Origin: Noviherbaspirillum autotrophicum
Lineage (GTDB): Bacteria; Pseudomonadota; Gammaproteobacteria; Burkholderiales; Burkholderiaceae_D
Assembly (NCBI RefSeq): GCF_000818395.1
Contig: NZ_JWJG01000028.1
Coordinates: 2,587,195-2,651,194, forward strand
Reading direction: 5' to 3'
DNA length: 64,000 bases
The notes beneath the pieces were generated by a model, which was given only the letters and a program-made list of their open reading frames with translations, was not told the origin of the DNA and searched no databases. Position numbers and translations under genes: made by a program. Shown in pieces: positions 54,640 through 64,000 of this stretch. The stretch's first letter is position 1. Every line of letters starts with the position of its first letter.

Positions 54640-56862
54640 ATGACTGCACGCACCGCTTGCCACCGACTCCAAGTGGCTACAGTTCTGTACCGCTTCATCG
54701 AAGACCAGGTACTGCCCGGCACCGGCATCGACAGCGCCGCTTTCTGGAAAGGCTTCGACGCCGTCGCTCACGACTTGGCGCCCAAGAACGCCGCGCTGCT
54801 GGCCGAGCGCGACCGCCTGCAAACCGAGCTGGACAACTGGCACCGCGCCCATCCGGGCCCGATCGCCGACATGGCCGCCTACAAGGGCTTCTTGCAATCG
54901 ATCGGCTACCTGCTGCCGGCACCGGGCGAGGTCAAGGCGACCACCGCCAACGTCGACGCCGAACTGGCGCTGCAAGCCGGCCCGCAGCTGGTGGTGCCGA
55001 TCCTGAACGCACGTTATGCGCTTAACGCCGCCAACGCGCGCTGGGGCTCGCTGTACGACGCGCTGTACGGCACCGATGCGCTGCCGGAAACCGACGGCGC
55101 CACCAAGCTCGGCGCCAACGGCGAAGCCTACAACCCGGTGCGCGGCGCGAAAGTGATCGCCTTCGCCCGCAACTTCCTCGACCAGAGCGCGCCCCTGGCC
55201 AAGGGCTCGCACGCCGACTCGACCGCCTACCACGTGGACGGCGGCAAGCTCGTCGTGACGCTCAAGGATGGCAGCACCACGGGTCTGGCCGATGAAAAGA
55301 AATTCGTCGGTTTCCAGGGCGACGCCAACGCGCCGACCTCGATCCTGCTGAAGAACAACGGCCTGCACATCGACATCCAGATCAACCGCGCCACCAAGAT
55401 CGGCGGCCAGGACGCCGCCGGCGTGTCCGACGTGATCGTCGAAGCCGCGCTGTCGACCATTCTCGACCTGGAAGACTCCGTGGCAGCGGTAGACGCCGAA
55501 GACAAGGTGCAAGCCTACAGCAACTGGCTCGGCATCCTGCAGGGTACGCTGGTGGAAAGCGTGTCCAAGGGCGGCAAGACCTTCAACCGCACGCTCAACG
55601 CCGACCGCCAGTACACCGCCGGTGTCGGCGCCACCGACGCCAAGGATGGCGTGGTGACGATGCATGGCCGTTCGCTGCTGTTCCTGCGTAACGTCGGCCA
55701 CCTGATGACCAACCCGGCGATCCTGCTGGAAGGCGGCCGTGAAATCCCCGAAGGCATCCTGGACGCCGTCGTCACCGTCACCATCGCGCTGCATGACTTG
55801 AAGCGCAAGGCCGGCCAAACCATCGGCAACTCGCGCACCGGCTCGGTGTATATCGTCAAGCCGAAGATGCACGGCCCGGCCGAAGTCGCGTTCGCCGGCG
55901 AACTGTTCGGCCGCGTCGAGCAATTGCTCGGACTTCCCGCCAACACCGTCAAGCTCGGCATCATGGATGAAGAGCGCCGCACCAGCGTGAACCTGAAGGC
56001 TTGCATCAAGGAAGCGGGCGCGCGCGTGGCCTTCATCAACACCGGCTTCCTGGATCGCACCGGCGACGAAATGCACACCGCGATGCATGCCGGCCCGATG
56101 ATGCGCAAGGGCGACATGAAGACCAGCAAGTGGCTGACCGCCTACGAGCGCAGCAACGTATTGACCGGCCTGTCGTCCGGCCTGCGCGGCCGCGCCCAGA
56201 TCGGCAAGGGCATGTGGGCCATGCCTGACCTGATGGCGGCGATGATGGAACAAAAGATCGTCCATCCGAAGGCCGGTGCCAACACCGCCTGGGTGCCGTC
56301 GCCGACGGCGGCCACCCTGCACGCGCTGCACTATCACCAAGTCAACGTGGCGGACGTCCAGAAAGAACTGGAAAAAATCGATGCGCCGAGCGAGATCGAG
56401 CGCCTGTTGAACGACCTGCTGCAGATTCCGGTCGTGCCCGAAGCCAAATGGTCGGCTGCGGAAATCCAGCAGGAGCTGGACAACAACGCGCAAGGCATCC
56501 TCGGCTACGTGGTGCGCTGGGTCGACCAGGGCGTCGGCTGCTCCAAGGTGCCCGACATCCACAACGTCGGCCTGATGGAAGATCGCGCCACGCTGCGCAT
56601 CTCCAGCCAGCACATCGCCAACTGGCTGCTGCACGGCGTCGTCACCGCCGCACAGGTGGACGAAACCCTGCAGCGCATGGCCAAGGTAGTCGACGCGCAA
56701 AACGCCGGCGACCCGCTGTACCAGCCGATGGCCGGCCATTTCGATACGTCCTACGCCTATCGCGCCGCCCGCGACCTGGTCTTCAAGGGCCTGGAGCAGC
56801 CCAGCGGCTACACCGAGCCGCTGCTGCACGCATGGCGCCTGAAGGTCAAGGCGCAAGCCTGA
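54640..56862 (+). CDS. glcB: Malate synthase G
   Basis: A 740-residue enzyme that condenses glyoxylate with acetyl-CoA to malate (glyoxylate cycle). Length and motifs fit the G isoform: [20 protein letters not shown] near the start, [62 protein letters not shown] and the catalytic region [17 protein letters not shown]. It is followed by a strong terminator and lies next to the lactate genes. No isocitrate lyase is in the window, so glyoxylate may come from glycolate or elsewhere. Confidence 0.96.
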   Translation: MTARTACHRLQVATVLYRFIEDQVLPGTGIDSAAFWKGFDAVAHDLAPKNAALLAERDRLQTELDNWHRAHPGPIADMAAYKGFLQSIGYLLPAPGEVKATTANVDAELALQAGPQLVVPILNARYALNAANARWGSLYDALYGTDALPETDGATKLGANGEAYNPVRGAKVIAFARNFLDQSAPLAKGSHADSTAYHVDGGKLVVTLKDGSTTGLADEKKFVGFQGDANAPTSILLKNNGLHIDIQINRATKIGGQDAAGVSDVIVEAALSTILDLEDSVAAVDAEDKVQAYSNWLGILQGTLVESVSKGGKTFNRTLNADRQYTAGVGATDAKDGVVTMHGRSLLFLRNVGHLMTNPAILLEGGREIPEGILDAVVTVTIALHDLKRKAGQTIGNSRTGSVYIVKPKMHGPAEVAFAGELFGRVEQLLGLPANTVKLGIMDEERRTSVNLKACIKEAGARVAFINTGFLDRTGDEMHTAMHAGPMMRKGDMKTSKWLTAYERSNVLTGLSSGLRGRAQIGKGMWAMPDLMAAMMEQKIVHPKAGANTAWVPSPTAATLHALHYHQVNVADVQKELEKIDAPSEIERLLNDLLQIPVVPEAKWSAAEIQQELDNNAQGILGYVVRWVDQGVGCSKVPDIHNVGLMEDRATLRISSQHIANWLLHGVVTAAQVDETLQRMAKVVDAQNAGDPLYQPMAGHFDTSYAYRAARDLVFKGLEQPSGYTEPLLHAWRLKVKAQA

Positions 56863-56920
56863 TCGACGAAGCCGCCGGCGCGGGCCGCTGCCCGTGCCGG
56901 CATGTTGTAGATGTAATATC

Positions 56921-56960
56921 AAAATCCCCTGAACCTTTCGGATTCAGGGGATTTTCTTTT
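56921..56960. terminator. Strong intrinsic terminator after malate synthase
   Basis: A perfect 13-bp stem AAAATCCCCTGAA / TTCAGGGGATTTT with a 9-nt loop, ending in TTTTCTTTT. Because the stem starts with AAAA, the reverse strand also has a T-run, so it may also stop lldR transcription from the right. Confidence 0.92.
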
Positions 56961-57008
56961 GCATGCACCGGGCATTTACTGCCCATAAGGGCTGCCGGTC
57001 TGACCAGT

Positions 57009-57725
57009 TCAGGTGCGGGCAGGGTCGTATGCGAGGTTGGCGCGCACGTAATCGATATGCGCCTGCATCGCGGTGCGCGCCTCTTCCGGGCGGCGCGCGC
57101 AGATGGCGTCGCAGATCGTGCGGTGCTGCATCAAGAGTTGTGCCGACATGCCTTCTTCCAACTCGCGCAAGCCGACGACATTCAAGGTGATGTGTTCGCG
57201 CAGCATGCTCATGATGCTGCCGTGTAGGTGTAAAAACATGCTGTTGTGCGAAGCCAGCGCGATCGCGTCGTGCAGCTGGGCATCCGTATCCGATTCGGCC
57301 GACTTGTCGTCTTCCTGGCGGGCGCGGTCGAGCTCCGCCATCAGCGCGCGGATGCGCTCGATATCCTGGTCGTTGCCGCGCAACGCGGCAAAATAGGCGG
57401 TGGCGCCTTCCAGCACGCGGCGAAACTCGAGGATATCTTCGCGCACCGCAGGATGGTCCGCGACCAGCTGTCCCCAGGGCGAAGACATGCCGGTGCGCAG
57501 CTGGTCCGACACGTACACGCCGGCGCCCGGGCGGCTGCGCACCAAGCCACGGGCGGCAAGACGCTGGAGCGCCTCGCGCACGGTGTTGCGCGACACGTCG
57601 TAGCGCTGCGCCAGTTCCCGCTCGGCCGGCAACCGGGTATTGGCAGGATAGGTGCCATTCAGTAAAGCCATTTCAAGCTGGCGCATGACGCCTTCCACGC
57701 GCCCGCGGTGTTGATTGCCGTTCAT
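57009..57725 (-). CDS. lldR: FadR-subfamily GntR regulator, LldR/GlcC-like
   Basis: A 238-residue repressor or activator. A winged helix-turn-helix at about 10-75 (LPAERELAQRYDVSRNTVREALQRLAARGLV) is followed by an FCD ligand-binding domain (about 90-230, with DAQLHDAIALASHN and HRTICDAICARRPEEA). Start ATG 57725 has AGGAAC upstream. It is divergent from the lutA-C-B-lldP operon, and the 17-bp palindrome in the gap matches the FadR-family operator. It probably senses L-lactate. Glycolate sensing (GlcC) is possible because malate synthase is next door. Confidence 0.88.
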   Translation of the reverse strand: MNGNQHRGRVEGVMRQLEMALLNGTYPANTRLPAERELAQRYDVSRNTVREALQRLAARGLVRSRPGAGVYVSDQLRTGMSSPWGQLVADHPAVREDILEFRRVLEGATAYFAALRGNDQDIERIRALMAELDRARQEDDKSAESDTDAQLHDAIALASHNSMFLHLHGSIMSMLREHITLNVVGLRELEEGMSAQLLMQHRTICDAICARRPEEARTAMQAHIDYVRANLAYDPART

Positions 57726-57744
57726 TGTTCCTCGCACACCACAC

Positions 57745-57761
57745 AATTGGTCCAACCAATT
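57745..57761. promoter_or_regulatory. LldR-type operator AATTGGT-N3-ACCAATT
   Basis: A perfect 7-bp inverted repeat with a 3-bp spacer, in the gap between lldR and lutA. The core TGGT-N3-ACCA matches the FadR/LldR operator pattern TNGTNNNACNA and is 19 bp upstream of the lldR start and 103 bp upstream of lutA. It is the likely site for lactate control of both transcripts. Confidence 0.88.
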
Positions 57762-57863
57762 TGCGTATCCTCATAGATACCGGGATTATGCGACCAAGAA
57801 TAAGAAAACGCAAAAACACGCTTGGTCCGACGCCTCCCGCCGGACTCTATACGGAGACGCTCC

Positions 57864-58643
57864 ATGCAAAGGCAATATCCCGCTCCCCCGAGCCAGGTTT
57901 ACCTGTTCGGCACCTGCGTGATCGACCTGTTCATGCCGCAGGCTGGACTGGATGCGGTCCGACTGCTGGAACGCGAAGGCTTGACCGTTCATTTCCCGCA
58001 AGGCCAAAGCTGCTGCGGCCAGCCCGCCTATAGCAGCGGCAATCCGGTCGAGGCGCGCGCTGTCGCAGCCGCGCAGCTCGACCTGTTTGCCGAACCTTGG
58101 CCGGTGATCGTGCCGTCCGGCTCCTGCGCCGGCATGATGCGGCACCACTGGCCGACGCTGTTCGAAGACGATCCGGTGGCCGGACCAAAAGCGCGCGCGC
58201 TGTCGGAACGGATTTTCGAGCTCGGCGAATTCCTGCTGCGCGTCATGAAGGTGCAGCTGCAAGACACATCACCCGGCCAGCAAGCCCCGGAAAGCGTGGT
58301 GCTGCACACTTCCTGCTCGGCGCGGCGTGAAATGGGCACGCGCCAGCACGGCGTGGAACTGGTCGATGCGCTGCCCGGCGTGACCCGCCTCGAACATGAG
58401 CGCGAGTCCGAATGCTGCGGCTTCGGCGGCGCGTTCGCGCTCAAGCATGCCGACATCTCGGGCGCGATGGTCAAGGACAAGATCGCATCCGCCTGCGCTA
58501 CTGGTGCCGACCGCCTGGTTTCCGCCGACTGCGGCTGCCTGCTCAATATCGGGCACGCGGCGCAGCATCAGGGCGCGCCGCTGCCGGTCGAGCATCTGGC
58601 CAGCTTCCTGTGGCGGCGTACCGGCGGCGCGGGAGAGAAATAA
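57864..58643 (+). CDS. lutA: LutA, iron-sulfur protein of lactate oxidation
   Basis: A 259-residue protein with two CCG domains (SCCGQPAYSSG near residue 52 and ECCGFGGAF near 192), the marks of LutA and of GlpC-type heterodisulfide reductase modules. With LutB and LutC it forms the LDH complex that oxidises L-lactate to pyruvate. Start ATG 57864 has GGAGA upstream. Its stop overlaps the LutC start (TAATG). Confidence 0.94.
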   Translation: MQRQYPAPPSQVYLFGTCVIDLFMPQAGLDAVRLLEREGLTVHFPQGQSCCGQPAYSSGNPVEARAVAAAQLDLFAEPWPVIVPSGSCAGMMRHHWPTLFEDDPVAGPKARALSERIFELGEFLLRVMKVQLQDTSPGQQAPESVVLHTSCSARREMGTRQHGVELVDALPGVTRLEHERESECCGFGGAFALKHADISGAMVKDKIASACATGADRLVSADCGCLLNIGHAAQHQGAPLPVEHLASFLWRRTGGAGEK

Positions 58644-59332
58644 TGAACGCACGCGAAATCATGCTCGGTCGCCTGCGGGCCGCCGCGCCGAAGGCGGCTG
58701 CCGCCGTCGACCTCGACCGTCGCATCGACGCCCACTTCGACGCGCGGCGCGCTACGCGCAGCGCATCCGAGCTGGCGCAGTCGCTGCAGGCGGCAATGAC
58801 GGCATCGCACGCCGAGGTCTGGCAGGCGTCGCGCTCGGCGTGGCCTGCGCTGCTGGCGCAGCAGCTCGATGCGCATGGCGTGCGCCGCCTGCTGCTCGAC
58901 ACGGCCGGCGCGGAAGGCGCGGCGCTGTCGCAGGCGCTGCCGCCGACGATGCAGGCGCTGCCGTTTTCCCAACCGATCGAAGCCTGGAAGTCCGAGCTGT
59001 TCGACAGCGTCGACGCCGGCTTTACGGTGGCGCGCTCGGGCATCGCCGCGACCGGCACCCTGGTGCTGGCGCCCGACGCCGGCACGCCACGCACCGTGTC
59101 GCTGGTGCCGCCGCTGCACATCGCGCTGGTGTATGCCAATACGCTGCACGCCGACCTGCACGCCGCCGCGCGCGCCGAACGCTGGCGCGACGGCATGCCG
59201 ACCAACCTGGTGCTGGTATCCGGCCCGTCCAAGACGTCCGATATCCAGCAGACGCTGGCCTACGGCGCGCACGGACCGCGCCGCATGTGGGTCATCATCG
59301 TCACCGACGACGCCACGGAAGCGACACCATGA
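58643..59332 (+). CDS. lutC: LutC, LUD-domain protein
   Basis: A 229-residue LUD-domain (DUF162) protein. Seen: MNAREIMLGRLRAA at the start and, in the second half, SGIAATGTLVLAPDAGTPRTVSLVPPLHIALV and SGPSKTSDIQQTLAYGAHGPR. It is required with LutA and LutB for L-lactate use; its exact chemical step is not settled. Overlaps lutB by ATGA. The operon order A-C-B differs from the A-B-C of Bacillus. Confidence 0.93.
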   Translation: MNAREIMLGRLRAAAPKAAAAVDLDRRIDAHFDARRATRSASELAQSLQAAMTASHAEVWQASRSAWPALLAQQLDAHGVRRLLLDTAGAEGAALSQALPPTMQALPFSQPIEAWKSELFDSVDAGFTVARSGIAATGTLVLAPDAGTPRTVSLVPPLHIALVYANTLHADLHAAARAERWRDGMPTNLVLVSGPSKTSDIQQTLAYGAHGPRRMWVIIVTDDATEATP

Positions 59333-60771
59333 GCACGACACCGCTGCATTTTGTTCCCACGGCGGATTTCCGCGCGCGCGCCAAAAGCGCGCTGGACGAT
59401 CCCAAGCTGCGCAAGAGCTTTCGCGGCGCGATGGATTTCCTGCAAACCAAGCGCAGCGCCCAGTTTCCGGACGGCGACGAGCTGGAGCAATTGCGCGACC
59501 TCGGCGAAGCGATCCGCCAGCATGCGCTGGCCAATCTTCCGGACCTGCTGGTGCAGCTCGAAGCCAAGCTGCAAGCAGCCGGCGTGCACGTGCACTGGGC
59601 AGCGACGGCGCAGGATGCCAACGACATCATCCATCGCATCGTCCAGTCGCGCCAGGCCAAGCGCATCATCAAGGGCAAGTCGATGGCCAGCGAAGAGATC
59701 GAGCTGAACCATTACCTCGAAGAGCGCGGCATCGCCTGCCTGGAATCCGACATGGGCGAATACATCGTCCAGATGGCCGGCGAAAAGCCGTCGCACATCG
59801 TGATGCCGGCCATTCACAAGACGCGCGGCGAGATCGGCGAACTGTTCGAAAAGAACATCCCGGATTCGCCCTACACCGAGGATGTCGACACCCTGATCCA
59901 GACCGGCCGGCGCGCGCTGCGCCAGGCCTTCGTGGATGCCGACATCGGCCTGTCCGGCGTCAATTTCGCGGCAGCCGACACCGGCACGCTGTGGCTGGTG
60001 GAAAACGAAGGCAACGGCCGCCTGTCGACCACCGTGCCCGACACGCACATCGCGATCATGGGCCTCGAAAAGGTGGTGGCCAAGCTCGAGTACATCGTGC
60101 CGCTGTCCAACCTGCTCACGCGCTCGGCCACGGGACAGGCGATCACCACCTACTTCAACCTCATTTCCGGCCCGCGCCGTCCCGGCGAACTGGACGGGCC
60201 GCGCGAAGTGCACCTGGTGCTGCTCGATAACGGCCGCACCCAGGCCTATGCCGACGAACAGCTGCGCTCCACGTTGCAGTGCATCCGCTGCGGCGCCTGC
60301 ATGAACCACTGCCCGGTCTACAGCCGCATCGGCGGGCACGCCTACGGCACGACCTACCCGGGTCCGATCGGCGCGATCATCTCGCCCCACCTGCTGGGGC
60401 TGGAAGCCACCGCGGACCTGACCACGGCGTCGACCCTGTGCGGCGCCTGCGGCGAAGTCTGCCCGGTGCGCATCCCGATCCCGCAACTGCTGGTGCGCCT
60501 GCGCACCGAAGCCAACCGCAACCCGGAAGAACAGGTCGCGCATCCGCTGCGCGGCCAGGGCGCCAAATTCAGCCGCGGTGAGCGCCTAGTCTGGCGCTTC
60601 TGGAGCGGCGCCTTCGCGCGCCCGGCGGTGTACCGCCTGTTCCGCTGGGCCGCCACCCGCCTGCGCGCGCTCACGCCGTCACAGCAGCTGGGCTGGACCA
60701 AGTACCGTGCGCCGCTCAAGCCGGCGCCGCGCAGCTTGGCCGACCTGATGCGCGAGCGCGACCGGCGCTGA
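59329..60771 (+). CDS. lutB: LutB, ferredoxin-domain iron-sulfur protein
   Basis: A 480-residue protein. The N-terminal LUD domain (about 50-300; KGKSMASEEIELNHYLEERGI, ADTGTLWLVENEGNGR) is followed by two 4Fe-4S motifs, CIRCGACMNHCPVY (about 318-331) and CGACGEVCPVRIPI (about 371-384). The C-terminal tail has a basic helix and KYRAPLKPAPRSL. It is the electron-transfer subunit of the lactate oxidation complex. It ends 56 bp before lldP. Confidence 0.95.
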   Translation: MSTTPLHFVPTADFRARAKSALDDPKLRKSFRGAMDFLQTKRSAQFPDGDELEQLRDLGEAIRQHALANLPDLLVQLEAKLQAAGVHVHWAATAQDANDIIHRIVQSRQAKRIIKGKSMASEEIELNHYLEERGIACLESDMGEYIVQMAGEKPSHIVMPAIHKTRGEIGELFEKNIPDSPYTEDVDTLIQTGRRALRQAFVDADIGLSGVNFAAADTGTLWLVENEGNGRLSTTVPDTHIAIMGLEKVVAKLEYIVPLSNLLTRSATGQAITTYFNLISGPRRPGELDGPREVHLVLLDNGRTQAYADEQLRSTLQCIRCGACMNHCPVYSRIGGHAYGTTYPGPIGAIISPHLLGLEATADLTTASTLCGACGEVCPVRIPIPQLLVRLRTEANRNPEEQVAHPLRGQGAKFSRGERLVWRFWSGAFARPAVYRLFRWAATRLRALTPSQQLGWTKYRAPLKPAPRSLADLMRERDRR

Positions 60772-60827
60772 GCTAACGCGAAAGAACAACAGATTTACGC
60801 AACTGCCATCCTTTGGAGGAGACACTT

Positions 60828-62486
<1,659 letters not shown>

Positions 62487-62500
62487 TTTCGGGAGAGATG

Positions 62501-62953
62501 ATGAGCAAACGTATTTTTGTCGCGATCGACGACAGCCCCACGTCGCAAAAGGCGCTCGATGAAGCGGCCCGCATCGCCGGCGCGCTCGGCGCGTCCCTGT
62601 GCATCGCCACCGCGATCGACGAAGGCCCGCTGGTCCAGCACGGCATGGGACTCGGTTCCTACATCGACGTCGACCAGATCAAGTCCGAGATGCGCCAGGC
62701 CGCCAACGCGCTGCTGCAGCAGGCGGTCGCCCGGGCGGCGGCAGCAGGCTGCCAGGCCGAACAGCTGCTGATCGAGCCGTCGCCGCGCCGCATCGCGGAA
62801 ATGATTTCGGACGCGGCAAGCCAGTGGCAGGCCGACCTGATCGTGGTCGGCACCCACGGCCGCCGCGGCGTCGAGCGCATGCTGGTGGGCAGCGTCGCCG
62901 AAAACCTGGTGCGCATCGCCACCACGTCCGTGATGCTGGTGCGCGAGAAATAA
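62501..62953 (+). CDS. Universal stress protein (UspA family)
   Basis: A 150-residue alpha/beta nucleotide-binding protein. The ATP-binding loop GTHGRRGVERMLVGSVAENLV contains the G-x2-G-x9-G-S/T signature, and FVAIDDSPTSQKALDEA opens the fold. Start ATG 62501 is preferred because GGGAG lies 5 bp before it; an ATG three bases earlier is too close. It is the last gene of the rightward lactate series. A link to lactate stress is positional only. Confidence 0.9.
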   Translation: MSKRIFVAIDDSPTSQKALDEAARIAGALGASLCIATAIDEGPLVQHGMGLGSYIDVDQIKSEMRQAANALLQQAVARAAAAGCQAEQLLIEPSPRRIAEMISDAASQWQADLIVVGTHGRRGVERMLVGSVAENLVRIATTSVMLVREK

Positions 62954-62976
62954 GCGCATCCGTTCCGGAGCGGCGC

Positions 62977-63000
62977 CTGCGCGCCGCTCCCGGCGCAGGC
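62977..63000 (+). terminator. Hairpin after the universal stress gene
   Basis: A perfect 9-bp stem GGAGCGGCG / CGCCGCTCC with a 6-nt loop, 24 bp after the stop. A second 8-bp hairpin (AACCTGCC / GGCAGGTT) follows at 63033-63051. Neither has a T-run. They separate the convergent usp and crotonase genes. Confidence 0.5.
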
Positions 63001-63071
63001 GGTGCACACGCTGTAAAGCGCGCCGCCTGCGCAACCTGCCGCCGGCAGGTTCCTCCTCAGATCACCTCAGA

Positions 63072-63761
63072 TCAGATCAACCCCGCCCGATCCAGCTCGA
63101 TGGCTTGATCGAGCGTCTTCAGAAATGCCTCGCGCGCCTTGAGCTTGGTCTTCGCGTGCGCTCCCATATTGATTTTTTGCAGCTGCTGCGCCATCGCCAC
63201 GGCCGTCTCCATCAGTTGCTCGGGCGCGACCACCTTGTCGAGGAAACCTGCTTCCAGCGCGGCCTGCGGGGTGAACATTTCGGCGTTGATCACCGAACGC
63301 TGAAACGCCGACTTGCGCAGGCGATCGCGCGCCAGCTCGATGCCGACATGGTGCATGGTCATGCCGATCTGTACTTCGTTCAGACCGATGGTGAACGGAC
63401 CCTCGACGCCGATGCGGTAATCGGCCGACAGCAGCAGGAACGCCCCCTTGGCCACCGCATGGCCGGAACAGGCGACGATGATCGGGAACGGATGGGCCAG
63501 CATGCGGCGCGCCAGAGTCGAGCCGGCGGTCACCAGATTGACGGCGTTTTGCGGACCAGAAGTCATGACCTTGAGATCATAGCCGCCCGACAGAATGCCG
63601 GGCTGGCCGGTGAGGATCACCACCGCGCGGTCTTCCACGGCGCGGTCGAGCGCCTGATTGAGCGCCGCGATGACGTCCGGTGAAATCGCATTCACCTTGC
63701 CGTTGTTCAGGGTCAGCGTGGCGATGCCATCGGCGAGTTGGTAGGAGACGAGTTCGCTCAT
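63072..63761 (-). CDS. Enoyl-CoA hydratase/isomerase family (crotonase) protein
   Basis: A 229-residue crotonase-fold protein. Seen: MSELVSYQLADGIATLTLNNGKVNAIS, VVILTGQPGILSGGYDL (oxyanion loop) and CSGHAVAKGAFLLLSADYRIGVEGPFTIGLNEVQIGM. The first catalytic Glu of classical hydratases (GGGCEL) is replaced by KGAFLL, while the second (NEVQIG) is kept. It may therefore be an isomerase, a thioesterase or a weak hydratase; the substrate is not readable. Start ATG 63761 has AAGGAAC upstream. Confidence 0.85.
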   Translation of the reverse strand: MSELVSYQLADGIATLTLNNGKVNAISPDVIAALNQALDRAVEDRAVVILTGQPGILSGGYDLKVMTSGPQNAVNLVTAGSTLARRMLAHPFPIIVACSGHAVAKGAFLLLSADYRIGVEGPFTIGLNEVQIGMTMHHVGIELARDRLRKSAFQRSVINAEMFTPQAALEAGFLDKVVAPEQLMETAVAMAQQLQKINMGAHAKTKLKAREAFLKTLDQAIELDRAGLI

Positions 63762-63903
63762 GATGATGTTCCTTGATAGGGATGGGCTGGTTATAAACCG
63801 GCATCGTGCCAAGCCGGCGGGAGATGTCGTGCCGGACATCTTCCAATGAAGCACGGGCATTTGTCCATGGAGGGAGACTTCGAAAATAATTCGGCGCGGC
63901 GCC

Positions 63904-63933
63904 AAAAAAACGCCCGGGGTTCAGGCCCGGGCG
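63904..63933 (-). terminator. Intrinsic terminator for the gene at the right edge
   Basis: An 8-bp stem CGCCCGGG / CCCGGGCG (63911-63918 with 63926-63933), followed on the leftward strand by TTTTTTT (63910-63904). It serves the gene that ends at 63957. Confidence 0.85.
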
Positions 63934-63956
63934 CGCGATTCGTGCGGCGACTCGAT

Positions 63957-64000
63957 TTACTGCGGCGGATACATGCGGATCCACGCATTGCCGTTGATTC
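63957..64000 (-). CDS. 3' end of an unidentified gene
   Basis: Only the last 13 codons and a TAA are in the window: ...INGNAWIRMYPPQ. The strong terminator just downstream supports that this is a real gene end. No family can be assigned from this length. Confidence 0.6.
   Translation of the reverse strand, partial: INGNAWIRMYPPQ

Noticed and set aside
54442-56922. 826-codon minus-strand frame opposite malate synthase
   Set aside because: Exactly antisense to a highly conserved enzyme; low-complexity His/Gly/Arg composition typical of third-position GC bias.

Overview
The window looks like chromosomal DNA of a GC-rich betaproteobacterium, probably order Burkholderiales and close to Oxalobacteraceae (Herbaspirillum/Noviherbaspirillum-like). 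That placement is an inference from gene content: an exosortase A (XrtA/PEP-CTERM) exopolysaccharide locus, LutABC/LldP lactate utilisation, malate synthase G, pyruvate carboxylase and several large hybrid histidine kinases. No rRNA, tRNA, CRISPR array, insertion sequence or phage gene was recognised.

Positions 1-20530 hold most of an XrtA/PEP-CTERM exopolysaccharide cluster. It contains an undecaprenyl-phosphate sugar transferase, the PrsK/PrsR two-component pair, an acyl-CoA ligase and a PLP decarboxylase. It also has a Wza-type export lipoprotein, the TPR lipoprotein PrsT, a Wzz-like chain-length protein, a tyrosine autokinase, an outer-membrane barrel protein, an ATPase and WecB, which runs off the left edge. 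The exosortase itself is not in the window and presumably lies to the left. Two PEP-CTERM cargo genes sit inside the cluster. Both are preceded by a sigma-54-type -24/-12 promoter and, at exactly the same distance upstream, by a shared 19-bp box. This is the best regulatory signal in the window and fits control by PrsR, a sigma-54 activator.

Positions 21400-29520 are mixed: a lytic transglycosylase lipoprotein, a 5'-truncated TpsB (ShlB/FhaC) transporter remnant, an acyl-CoA synthetase, a hybrid kinase plus OmpR-type regulator pair and a CopD-like membrane protein. An AT-richer patch with two orphan genes follows, one of them interrupted by an in-frame TGA. Positions 29519-34683 encode a B-type (ba3-like) haem-copper oxidase operon with three multihaem cytochromes c and an easily missed 58-residue single-helix protein. 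Positions 35106-44890 carry two more hybrid kinases, a VOC protein, a histone-H1-like basic protein, a secreted Ser/Thr/Gly-rich protein and a class V aminotransferase.

Positions 45038-64000 are mainly central metabolism: pyruvate carboxylase, a DODA-type dioxygenase, a flavin reductase, a periplasmic-type DNA ligase (LigE), a haloacid dehalogenase and malate synthase G with a strong terminator. Next comes a divergent lldR / lutA-lutC-lutB-lldP-uspA lactate locus with a near-perfect FadR-family operator, then a crotonase and the 3' tip of a gene off the right edge. Together the last genes would take up lactate, oxidise it to pyruvate and feed C3/C2 units into the TCA and glyoxylate cycles.
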